Position numbers and translations under genes: made by a program. A stretch of 5,756 nucleotides of DNA, taken from NCBI GenBank assembly GCA_030672545.1, contig DAOVGF010000100.1:1-5756 (forward strand). Direction: 5' to 3'. Each line of letters opens with the position of its first letter. The first letter of the stretch is position 1. Of the stretch, positions 1-5,756 are shown piece after piece. Origin of the DNA: Candidatus Aerophobota bacterium. GTDB lineage: Bacteria > Aerophobota > Aerophobia > Aerophobales > Aerophobaceae. Under the pieces are notes generated by a model. It was not told the origin of the DNA, did not search any database, and saw only the letters and a program-made list of their open reading frames with translations.

Positions 1-8
1 ATAATAGT

Positions 9-1166
9 TTGGATAGTCCGCGAGTTAGCCTGGTCCAGTGTTCTGACTTTCACAGCCTTAAAGGAGTAGAGGAAGCGGTCTACCGTGGCCTTGAGCTCAT
101 TGGTGGTCTGGAGAGCATTATTTGTCCCGGGGACAGAGTTCTCATCAAGCCCAATATTCTTAAAGCCGCCTCCTACCTGACCGGAGTTACCACCAATCCT
201 TACCTGATAGAAGCTGTCTGTGGTCTGGCTCGTCAAGCTGGTGCGGGTAGGGTCATTATCGGTGAGGGAGCAGGAGTAGGTCATAATACCGAGGAGGCTT
301 TTAAGGAAACCGGCCTCATAGAAGTGGCCCAGCGCTGTCGGGCGGAGCTAATTGATTTGAAGAAGGCCGAGATGGTTTGGATGAGTATTCCCGGAGGAGT
401 CATCTTCCGCCGGCTAAGAATACCCCGGCCGGTTCTGGAGGCTAATGTGATAATTAATCTGCCGGTAATGAAGACCCACGATGCTTTTCCTGCCACCCTG
501 GGCCTGAAAAACATCAAGGGAGTAATCGCCGAGTCAGACAAAAAGAGATTTCATAAATGGGGACTCTCTCAAGCGATTGTAGACTTGAATAAACTACTTT
601 TACCCCAGTTGACTATCATAGACGGGACGGTGGGAATGGAGGGATTGGGTCCTGTTTATGGAACTCCCGTTAACCTGGGACTTTTGATTGCCTCCCAGGA
701 TACGGTAGCCGCTGATAGTGTGGCCGCCTTGATAATGGGAATTGAGCCTGAGGAAATTGAATACATTAAATTGGCCGGAGAACAAGGACTGGGATGTAAT
801 AATCCCTCCCGGATGGAAATGTTCGGTCTTTCTATTGATGAGGTTAAAAGACCCTTTAAGGTTGTCCATCTTGATTTTTCCGATTATGAAAAGTGGGGAA
901 TTGAGATTAACGAGGAGGGAGCCTGTAGTGGTTGTCGACACATGATGGAGTCGGTGATTCTGTCTCTGGAAAAAGAAGGCCAGCTAAAGCTTTTACAAGG
1001 ATATTCTTTGATATTCGGACAACTGGTCAAGCCTTCTTCCTCTCCCCAAGGGAAACTGGTCAGTATCGGACTGTGTACGCGAGGATACAAGAGCATCTCT
1101 GAGTATATTCCCGGGTGTCCTCCTCATCCTCATGATGTTCTGGCCTTTTTTGAGAAATTAGCATAA
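9..1166 (+). CDS. DUF362 family protein with C-terminal four-cysteine tail
   Basis: The protein (385 residues from a TTG start) has the DUF362 pattern: a KPN motif at residues 48-50, a TTNP turn at 61-64, GEG at 85-87, NLPVMKTH at 150-157, LGLKNIKG at 164-171, and an IDGTVGMEG segment followed by DTVAADS at 231-237. The family's biochemistry is poorly defined; members often occur with iron-sulfur proteins. After the core there is a tail of about 80 residues with CSGC (306-309), C356 and a GCPPHP motif (369-374), which could bind an iron-sulfur cluster or zinc; this is inference. The TTG start places the first strand (RVSLVQ) at the usual distance from the N-terminus, but only 8 bases precede it and the frame is open to the window edge, so the true start may lie upstream. 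It is first in a close run of five genes, 34 bp before the next. The family call is firm; the function is unknown. Confidence 0.88.
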   Translation: MDSPRVSLVQCSDFHSLKGVEEAVYRGLELIGGLESIICPGDRVLIKPNILKAASYLTGVTTNPYLIEAVCGLARQAGAGRVIIGEGAGVGHNTEEAFKETGLIEVAQRCRAELIDLKKAEMVWMSIPGGVIFRRLRIPRPVLEANVIINLPVMKTHDAFPATLGLKNIKGVIAESDKKRFHKWGLSQAIVDLNKLLLPQLTIIDGTVGMEGLGPVYGTPVNLGLLIASQDTVAADSVAALIMGIEPEEIEYIKLAGEQGLGCNNPSRMEMFGLSIDEVKRPFKVVHLDFSDYEKWGIEINEEGACSGCRHMMESVILSLEKEGQLKLLQGYSLIFGQLVKPSSSPQGKLVSIGLCTRGYKSISEYIPGCPPHPHDVLAFFEKLA

Positions 1167-1200
1167 CCAAACATATCTGCCAAAGTTTTTTGATAAAGAG

Positions 1201-1767
1201 ATGAAATGGAAAAAAGTAGGCATTCCCAATCTTGAGATAGGGGGAAGTCCGGTTCCTTTACGGACGCTCAGGCTAAAGGATAAACTGAGCGACGAGCACC
1301 GGTACCGCGTTTTTACGGTAAGAGAAGGGGATTTTTCCTCTTCTTCTCTCTTACGCCAGCCCAAAGGGAGATCCAGGTCGTCTCTGCCGGTTTGGGGGCA
1401 GTTAGCCCGGGATGAGGCCGGCCGAATTGGAGTGATAGTGAGAGGAGCTCACTCGGGAATGATAGGAATAGGTCGCCGAGAGGAGCTACACTCTTATATT
1501 TTTGTACCCTTTAGTGCTCTTAGCCAGCGGGTGAGAAAAAGACTTCTTATACCTCTTGATTATCAGATATGTCAAGAGGACGACCTTTTTCTGGTTAAAG
1601 AAAAGAGAAAACAACCTTTTTATGTAGCCAGCCGAATGGCCAAGAAATTTCATTTTCCAGGATGTCGCCGGGCGCAGCGAATAAAAGAGGAAAATCTGAT
1701 TGTCTTTGATACCCGGGAGGAAGCTTTCCAGTCCGGATATTCTCCCGCTAAGTTCTGCCGACCTTGA
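1201..1767 (+). CDS. Hypothetical protein with degenerate C-terminal Ada-type metal-binding finger
   Basis: The product has 188 residues. I do not recognise residues 1-135, which include a basic, serine-rich stretch at 46-61 and a glycine-containing segment at 73-91. Residues 140-188 match the small Ada-type metal-binding module found at the end of many bacterial nucleases and surface proteins: YVAS (141-144), KFHFPGC (149-155), a TREEAFQSGY segment (171-180) and a final P-x-K-x-C. The usual ending is PCKxC, but here it reads PAKFC, so A183 stands where a metal-binding cysteine is expected, leaving H151, C155 and C186. No signal peptide or membrane helix is visible. The ATG directly abuts a purine run (AAAGAG) with no normal spacing, so initiation looks weak; the only upstream in-frame alternative I see is a CTG at 1177. 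It lies 34 bp after the DUF362 gene and 28 bp before the alcohol dehydrogenase gene. The gene is likely real; its role is unknown. Confidence 0.72.
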   Translation: MKWKKVGIPNLEIGGSPVPLRTLRLKDKLSDEHRYRVFTVREGDFSSSSLLRQPKGRSRSSLPVWGQLARDEAGRIGVIVRGAHSGMIGIGRREELHSYIFVPFSALSQRVRKRLLIPLDYQICQEDDLFLVKEKRKQPFYVASRMAKKFHFPGCRRAQRIKEENLIVFDTREEAFQSGYSPAKFCRP

Positions 1768-1782
1768 ATAGGCTTTACGGTG

Positions 1783-1788
1783 AGGAGG
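1783..1788 (+). promoter_or_regulatory. Strong Shine-Dalgarno site for the alcohol dehydrogenase
   Basis: A full AGGAGG lies 7 bases before the ATG at 1796. It fixes that ATG as the start over the second in-frame ATG at 1808. The same TGAGGAGG octamer precedes the gene at 2944. Confidence 0.85.
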
Positions 1789-1795
1789 AAAAGAA

Positions 1796-2914
1796 ATGTT
1801 TGCTCTTATGTATCCGGAGCGGATCATCTTTGGCTGTAACACTCTGGAACAATTAAGTAAAGAAGCGGCCCGTTTTGGCCGGAGAGTTCTTTTGGTAAGT
1901 GGTCACAGAGCTATGAGAGAATCAGGGATTCTGGGCCGGGTCGTTAACCAGCTTGATTCGGGAAAAATGGAGGTAACTCTTTTTGATGAGGTAGAGCATG
2001 ACCCTTCGCTTGGTACTGTTGATAAAGGCATTAAGTTGGCCCGAGAGAAAGAATGTGAGATGGTAGTGGGATTAGGTGGGGGTAGTGCCCTGGATGTGGC
2101 TAAGGCTATTGCCTGTCTCTCAAAGCTAAAGGGCAACCCCTGGGAATATCATCAAGGAAGAGAGGTGGAGGCAGCCGGCCTTCCCTTTGTGGCGATACCT
2201 ACTACGGCCGGGACAGGAGCAGAAATTACCAGTAATTCAGTTATCACCGACCGGGAGAAAAAAGTTAAAAAGAGTATTCGCAGTCCTTATATGATTGCTC
2301 GAGTAGCTTTAGTTGATCCCTGGATAACTCTCTCTATGTCGGCTGAGGTTACCGCTTACACGGGAATGGATGCTCTTACTCAGGCCCTGGAATCTTTCAT
2401 TTGCCGCACCTCCAATGCCATATCCGATTCTCTGGCTTTAAGGGCGGTAGATTTACTTTTTCATAATTTGCCGGAAGCAGTTAGAGAGAGAGGGAATGTA
2501 AAAATCAGAGAAAAAGTGGCTCTGGGCAGTCTTCTTTCGGCAATGGCTTTTTCTCAAACCGGAGTAGGTGCGGTGCATGCTCTTTCTCATCCCCTAGGGG
2601 CCCGCTTCGAGATTCCTCACGGCTTGGCTTGTGCAGTTTTACTTCCCTGGGTAATGGAATTCAACCTGGAAGTATGTCAGGAAAAGTTTAGCCTACTGGC
2701 CTACCAGATGGGAGGAGAAAAACCGGAGGAGGTTCCCCAAGTATTAAGAGAACTTCTAGGAAAAGTGGGAATTTCACCTACTCTTGAAGAATGGGGGATC
2801 AAGAAGGAAGATCTTTCTTTACTGATTTCTCAGTCCCGGGGAGGAACTATGAGTAATAACCCGAGAAAGATGAGTGATGAGGAATTAAAAGAGATTTTGA
2901 GAAAAGTAATTTAG
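1796..2914 (+). CDS. Iron-containing (type III) alcohol dehydrogenase
   Basis: At 372 residues this is close to the usual 380-390 of the family, which catalyses NAD(P)H-dependent interconversion of alcohols and aldehydes or ketones in the cytoplasm. The N-terminal nucleotide-binding half has GGGS at 94-97 followed by D100, and PTTAGTGAE at 135-143. The helical C-terminal half holds the metal site: D192, H261 and H275 (in PHG) align with three ligands of the lactaldehyde reductase FucO, and H265 with its nearby conserved histidine. The fourth ligand, expected four residues after the aspartate in DALTH, is Q196 here (DALTQ). Where FucO has Asp39, which favours NAD, this protein has G36 (VSGH), so NADP(H) use is plausible. 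The ending NPRKMSDEEL is typical of the family. The enzyme follows the preceding gene by 28 bp. Substrate cannot be deduced from sequence; nothing nearby points to a specific alcohol pathway. Confidence 0.93.
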   Translation: MFALMYPERIIFGCNTLEQLSKEAARFGRRVLLVSGHRAMRESGILGRVVNQLDSGKMEVTLFDEVEHDPSLGTVDKGIKLAREKECEMVVGLGGGSALDVAKAIACLSKLKGNPWEYHQGREVEAAGLPFVAIPTTAGTGAEITSNSVITDREKKVKKSIRSPYMIARVALVDPWITLSMSAEVTAYTGMDALTQALESFICRTSNAISDSLALRAVDLLFHNLPEAVRERGNVKIREKVALGSLLSAMAFSQTGVGAVHALSHPLGARFEIPHGLACAVLLPWVMEFNLEVCQEKFSLLAYQMGGEKPEEVPQVLRELLGKVGISPTLEEWGIKKEDLSLLISQSRGGTMSNNPRKMSDEELKEILRKVI

Positions 2915-2932
2915 TTGACTAAAAAAACGCTG

Positions 2933-2938
2933 AGGAGG
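2933..2938 (+). promoter_or_regulatory. Strong Shine-Dalgarno site for the CsgG-domain gene
   Basis: AGGAGG lies 5 bases before the ATG at 2944 and supports that start, which also gives a complete signal peptide. Confidence 0.85.
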
Positions 2939-2943
2939 CGAGC

Positions 2944-3891
2944 ATGAAGAGAAAAAAGGATAGGAATATCATTTTGAGGGTGGGTCTTATTCTGACGCTT
3001 TTAATTTTCCTGGGTGGGTTGTCTGCCCTGGCGACAGAGAAGAAAGAGTCAATCCGGTATCTTAAGAAGCGAATTGCCGTGGCCGGATTTGAGAACAAGG
3101 TGCGCCCTTGGTGGAGTGGACACTGGGAGATAGGTGAAGGGATGTCCGAGATGCTGGTGACCGCTCTGGTAAAAACAGGCAAATTTATCGTTCTGGAACG
3201 ACAGGCTCTGGAAGACATCCTGGGAGAACAAGAATTAGCCGAAGAAGGAAAGGTAACGGTTCAGACTGCTGCCCAGGCCGGAAAACTTCTCGGGGCCCAG
3301 GCGCTTGTTCGAGGAGCGATAACGGAGTTTAGCCACAAGAAAAGTGGTGGAGGCGCTGGAATCAAAATCGGAGGGGTAAAACTGGGAGGCTCGAAATCAT
3401 CGGCTCATGTAGCCGTGGATGTGCGCATTTACGATACTACCACCGGGGAGGTACTGACTTCCAAGAATGTAGAGGGCTCAGCGGAGACTACCGCCTTGTC
3501 TGTGGGAATAACCGGCCAAGATGTTAGCTTTGGAGCAGCCGGGTTTCAGAAAACTCCCCTGGGTAAGGCGACTCGCCAGGTCATTGACAGAGCAGTTACG
3601 CTGATTGTTGAGAATATGAAGAACGTTCCCTGGGAAGGAGCGGTGGTCATGGTCAAGGGGGACAAGATCTATATCAATGTCGGTTCAAATGCTAATGCCC
3701 AGGGAGGGGAGATTTTTACTGTGTATGAGCAGGGCGAGGAACTTATTGATCCTCAGACGGGAATATCCCTGGGGTCTGAGGAAGAAGAGATAGGGGAAAT
3801 TGAGATTGTTACCGTAAAAGATAAGTATTCTATCGCTAAGCGGCTTGAAGGAAGTGGTTTTTCTTCGGGGAATATTCTTCGGGAGAAGTAA
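2944..3891 (+). CDS. Secreted CsgG-domain protein with FlgT C-terminal-like domain
   Basis: The 315-residue product starts with a classical Sec signal: a basic N-terminus (MKRKKDR), a hydrophobic core at about 9-27 and an ALA site suggesting cleavage after residue 30. Residues 42-227 fit the CsgG family: KRIAVAGFEN at the first strand, GEGMSEMLVTAL, then KFIVLERQALEDILGEQ, a LLGAQALVRGAITEF segment, and the VDVRIYDTTTGEV strand. A glycine-rich stretch at 135-149 lies where CsgG-type proteins carry extended loops or hairpins. Residues 229-315 resemble the C-terminal domain of FlgT: GDKIYINVGS at 239-248, a GEELIDPQTG segment, then GEIEIVTV and a final GNILREK. CsgG is the curli secretion pore, an outer-membrane lipoprotein, but this protein contains no cysteine at all, so it cannot be lipidated in that way. 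It may be periplasmic or reach the outer membrane differently. No curli subunit or flagellar gene is in the window. The family call is secure; the role in this organism is not known. Confidence 0.88.
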   Translation: MKRKKDRNIILRVGLILTLLIFLGGLSALATEKKESIRYLKKRIAVAGFENKVRPWWSGHWEIGEGMSEMLVTALVKTGKFIVLERQALEDILGEQELAEEGKVTVQTAAQAGKLLGAQALVRGAITEFSHKKSGGGAGIKIGGVKLGGSKSSAHVAVDVRIYDTTTGEVLTSKNVEGSAETTALSVGITGQDVSFGAAGFQKTPLGKATRQVIDRAVTLIVENMKNVPWEGAVVMVKGDKIYINVGSNANAQGGEIFTVYEQGEELIDPQTGISLGSEEEEIGEIEIVTVKDKYSIAKRLEGSGFSSGNILREK

Positions 3892-3906
3892 CCCGGTATC
3901 GGGAAT

Positions 3907-3910
3907 GGAG
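3907..3910 (+). promoter_or_regulatory. Shine-Dalgarno site supporting the GTG start at 3916
   Basis: GGAG sits 5 bases before GTG 3916. The next in-frame ATG, at 3949, has only an AAGG directly touching it, so the GTG is preferred, although the family's conserved region begins after both. Confidence 0.6.
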
Positions 3911-3915
3911 TTAAG

Positions 3916-5334
3916 GTGTCTGAGAAGAACAGGAAAATCAAAGTAAGGATGGGGAAGCAGAATTCAAAAGAAAGAATAAAGAATTTCCGTGAAGTAGCTC
4001 TCGGTTATTCACCTGAAGAGGCTATTGAGGAAGCTAAAAGATGCCTGCAGTGTAAGAAGAGTCCCTGTGTCAAGGGATGTCCGGTAGAGATTGATATCCC
4101 AGCTTTCATTAAGCTTATCTCGGAGGGAGATTTTCAGGGAGCTATTGATAAAATTAAGGAGAAGAACAATCTTCCGGCGGTTTGTGGAAGGGTTTGCCCC
4201 CAGGAAACTCAGTGTGAGCTTGTCTGCGTCCGGGGTAAGAAAGCTGAACCCGTGGCCATTGGGAGATTAGAGAGATTTGTAGCTGACTGGGAAACTAAGC
4301 ATTCCTCGTTCAGTCAGAGATCATCTTCCTCTCCACATTCTCCCCGGGTAGCGGTAGTGGGGTCCGGGCCGGCTGGATTGACGGCGGCGGCAGATCTGGC
4401 CCGGATGGGCTATCGGGTTACCTTATTTGAGGCTCTTCACCAGGCTGGGGGAGTACTCCGCTACGGGATTCCTGAATTTAGGATGCCCAAGGATGTGCTA
4501 CAAAGAGAGGTGGACTACATTTCGGGTCTGGGAGTGGAAGTTTGTCTCAATGTCTTAATTGGGCAAACTTTGGCTATCCCTGAGCTTCTCCAAGATAATT
4601 ACCGGGTGGTGTTTGTGGGTACAGGAGCAGGACTTCCTTATTTTTTGGGTATTCCCGGTGAGGATCTTAATGGAGTCTATTCGGCCAACGAATTTCTTAC
4701 CCGGGTTAATCTGATGAAAGCTTATCTTTTCCCGGAATACCTTACTCCTGTTAAAATTGGCCGGAGAGTAGCCGTCATTGGGGGTGGGAATGTGACCATG
4801 GATTCAGCTCGGGTGGCTCTAAGGTTAGGAGCCGAAGAGGTAGATGTCATATATCGTCGCTCCCGACAAGAGATGCCTGCTCGGGAAGAGGAGATTGAAA
4901 ACGCCCAGGAGGAAGGAGTGAAATTTCACTTTCTTGCTACCCCGGTGGCCTTTCAGGGTAATAAGGAAGGAGAGCTTACCCAGATTCGTTGTCTTCGCAT
5001 GAGATTAGGTGAGTTAGATGAAAGTGGTCGGAGAAGACCTCTTCCCATAGAAGGTTCTGAGTTTGTTATGGATGTGGATACGGTAGTGATAGCTATTGGT
5101 CAGGGAGCTAATCCTCTTCTGGCACAGCATACTCCTGATCTCAAGGTGGACAAGCGCGGCCATATTCTGGTGAAGGATGAAGATGGACAAACCAGCATTC
5201 CAGAGGTATTTGCCGGTGGAGACATAGTGACCGGGGCCGCTACGGTCATAGCGGCTATGGGCGCCGGTAAGAAGGCAGCCCGGGCCATTGATGAGTACTT
5301 AAGGAAGAACAGCCAAACAGAAAAATCCAACTAA
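3916..5334 (+). CDS. gltA: NADPH-dependent glutamate synthase small subunit, GltA/NfnB-type flavoprotein
   Basis: The 472 residues match the full length of the GltA/SudA/NfnB family (glutamate synthase beta-subunit type). The N-terminal cluster domain has C43, C46, C51 and C55, then C90, C94, C100 and C104; E119 in GRLERF aligns with the non-cysteine ligand position known in NfnB and related proteins, consistent with two [4Fe-4S] clusters. FAD binding is shown by VVGSGPAGL (147-155) and the closing AGGDIVTGAATV (433-444). NADPH binding is shown by VIGGGNVTMD (287-296) and the arginines of YRRSRQEMP (313-321). A serine-rich linker (129-142) separates the cluster domain from the FAD domain. Such proteins pass electrons from NADPH to a partner: the glutamate synthase large subunit, or NfnA in electron-bifurcating transhydrogenase. 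Neither partner gene is visible here; the upstream neighbour is the CsgG-domain gene, 24 bp away. It could act alone, as homotetrameric GltA does, or with a partner encoded elsewhere. The family is certain; the choice among GltA, SudA and NfnB is open. Confidence 0.93.
   Translation: MSEKNRKIKVRMGKQNSKERIKNFREVALGYSPEEAIEEAKRCLQCKKSPCVKGCPVEIDIPAFIKLISEGDFQGAIDKIKEKNNLPAVCGRVCPQETQCELVCVRGKKAEPVAIGRLERFVADWETKHSSFSQRSSSSPHSPRVAVVGSGPAGLTAAADLARMGYRVTLFEALHQAGGVLRYGIPEFRMPKDVLQREVDYISGLGVEVCLNVLIGQTLAIPELLQDNYRVVFVGTGAGLPYFLGIPGEDLNGVYSANEFLTRVNLMKAYLFPEYLTPVKIGRRVAVIGGGNVTMDSARVALRLGAEEVDVIYRRSRQEMPAREEEIENAQEEGVKFHFLATPVAFQGNKEGELTQIRCLRMRLGELDESGRRRPLPIEGSEFVMDVDTVVIAIGQGANPLLAQHTPDLKVDKRGHILVKDEDGQTSIPEVFAGGDIVTGAATVIAAMGAGKKAARAIDEYLRKNSQTEKSN
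5331..5334. other. Overlapping convergent stop codons
   Basis: The four bases CTAA hold the plus-strand TAA of the glutamate synthase-type gene and, read on the other strand, the TAG of the transporter remnant. The two reading frames therefore meet tail to tail with no spacer, and no clear intrinsic terminator is visible on either side. A weak stem (CCAA / TTGG around CTAAAA at 5327-5340) is too short to rely on. Confidence 0.8.
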
Positions 5335-5537
5335 AATTGGCCCGGCGTTTTTATCCTCCTACTTTTAACCTTGAGTTTTTCTTCTTTAGCCAGGGATAGA
5401 AGAGAAAAAATTCCCAGGCCCAGGAAAATCATTAGCGAGCTCAGGGCCACATCATAATTGCCACTCCAGGCTATCAGTAAACCCATAATAATTGGTCCCA
5501 AAACCCCCACTGTATTTCCTAGACCATTTATTAAACC

Positions 5538-5549
5538 AGTACCCGTACT
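5538..5549. repeat. Small inverted repeat at the transporter deletion joint
   Basis: AGTAC-CC-GTACT is a perfect 5-bp inverted repeat with a 2-base centre, and it also contains a direct GTAC repeat. On the minus strand it encodes S55-T56-G57-T58, the residues where the first-helix part of the transporter meets the last-helices part. Confidence 0.55.
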
Positions 5550-5756
5550 CATGATTCCCTTTTCACTCAGAGCCCAGGCGTATTCACCGGAGATAAAGGG
5601 AAGAGCCAGAGAGATATTCATTCTGGCAAAAAAGGCCAATAATACCGCGCAGAAAAGCAGGAAGACTATAAACCATCTTGATTTCTCTGGACGGTAATTT
5701 TGCTGTTTCATAAAGAATCTACCCTTTTCTCAAATTTTATAGACTCTTGTTCCTCG

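Larger units (their letters stand above)
9..5334 (+). other. Probable five-gene operon
   Basis: Five genes run in the same direction with gaps of 34, 28, 29 and 24 bp. None of the gaps contains a strong stem followed by a T run, and none leaves room for an obvious promoter. Co-transcription from a promoter left of the window is the simplest reading, though not proof of shared function. Translation signals differ: two genes have full AGGAGG sites, while the gene at 1201 has a poor one, suggesting lower output of that product. Confidence 0.65.
5331..5711 (-). pseudogene. Major facilitator superfamily transporter remnant with internal deletion
   Basis: This 126-residue frame joins the two ends of a transporter of the anion:cation symporter type. 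Residues 12-54 match the first helix and following loop: RWFIVFLLF, then ARMNISLALPFI (29-40) and LSEKGIMS (48-55). Residues 57-108 match the last two helices: GTGLINGLGNTVG (57-69), LGPIIMGLL and SGNYDVAL, with a charged tail KEEKLKVKSRR. Family members are about 400-440 residues with 12 helices, so roughly 290 residues are missing while the frame stays open. With about three helices it should not form a normal transport path. I therefore call it a deletion pseudogene, though a small membrane protein or an assembly join remains possible. The ATG has an AAGGG about 10 bases upstream. Its 3' end touches the convergent neighbour, so it is not part of the plus-strand operon. Confidence 0.68.

Noticed and set aside
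600..941. 113-codon open frame on the minus strand inside the DUF362 gene
   Set aside because: It is fully antisense to a clearly conserved protein and shows no family motif.
1181..1195. T run before the finger protein gene as a possible terminator
   Set aside because: No stem of useful length precedes the T run.
1486..1842. 118-codon open frame on the minus strand
   Set aside because: It lies antisense to the finger protein gene and the start of the alcohol dehydrogenase gene, has no recognisable protein features, and looks like a shadow of the coding strand.
3858..3882. Repeated TTCTTCGGG near the end of the CsgG-domain gene
   Set aside because: Only two short copies lie within coding sequence; this is likely chance and codon use.
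3892..3903. CCCG-GTAT-CGGG inverted repeat after the CsgG-domain gene
   Set aside because: The stem has only 4 pairs and is not followed by a T run, so it is not a credible terminator or operator.
5734..5741. TATAAAAT on the minus strand as a possible -10 box for the transporter remnant
   Set aside because: The matching -35 position falls outside the window and the implied transcript start would crowd the ribosome site; an A+T-rich stretch alone is not enough.

Overview
The window carries five tightly spaced genes on the plus strand, followed by a short gene remnant on the minus strand that converges on them. Base composition is about half G+C by eye. Three of the products fit an anaerobic or iron-sulfur-rich lifestyle: a DUF362 protein with a cysteine tail, an iron-type alcohol dehydrogenase, and a GltA/NfnB-type flavoprotein. 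The exported CsgG-domain protein suggests a bacterium with an outer membrane. I cannot name the taxon; an uncultured anaerobic bacterial lineage would fit.

Layout from left to right: (1) 9-1166, DUF362-family protein; (2) 1201-1767, unrecognised N-terminal region joined to a C-terminal Ada-type metal-binding finger that lacks one expected cysteine; (3) 1796-2914, iron-containing (type III) alcohol dehydrogenase with one metal-ligand histidine replaced by glutamine; (4) 2944-3891, secreted CsgG-domain protein with a FlgT C-terminal-like domain and no lipobox; (5) 3916-5334, NADPH-dependent glutamate synthase small-subunit/GltA (NfnB-like) flavoprotein; (6) 5331-5711 on the minus strand, a 126-residue piece of a major facilitator transporter in which the first helix runs directly into the last two.

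The gaps between the five plus-strand genes are only 24-34 bp and I see no convincing terminator in any of them, so they probably form one transcript whose promoter lies left of the window. The gene products do not make an obvious single pathway. The alcohol dehydrogenase and the GltA-like enzyme both handle nicotinamide cofactors. The DUF362 protein may carry a metal centre. The CsgG protein acts outside the cytoplasm. No stretch over 300 bp lacks a gene, and I saw no RNA genes, CRISPR arrays or insertion sequences.

I do not see a clear new multi-gene system. The most noteworthy items are the internally deleted transporter with a small palindrome at its apparent joint, the incomplete Ada-type finger on an unknown protein, and the CsgG/FlgT-like protein without a lipid anchor.
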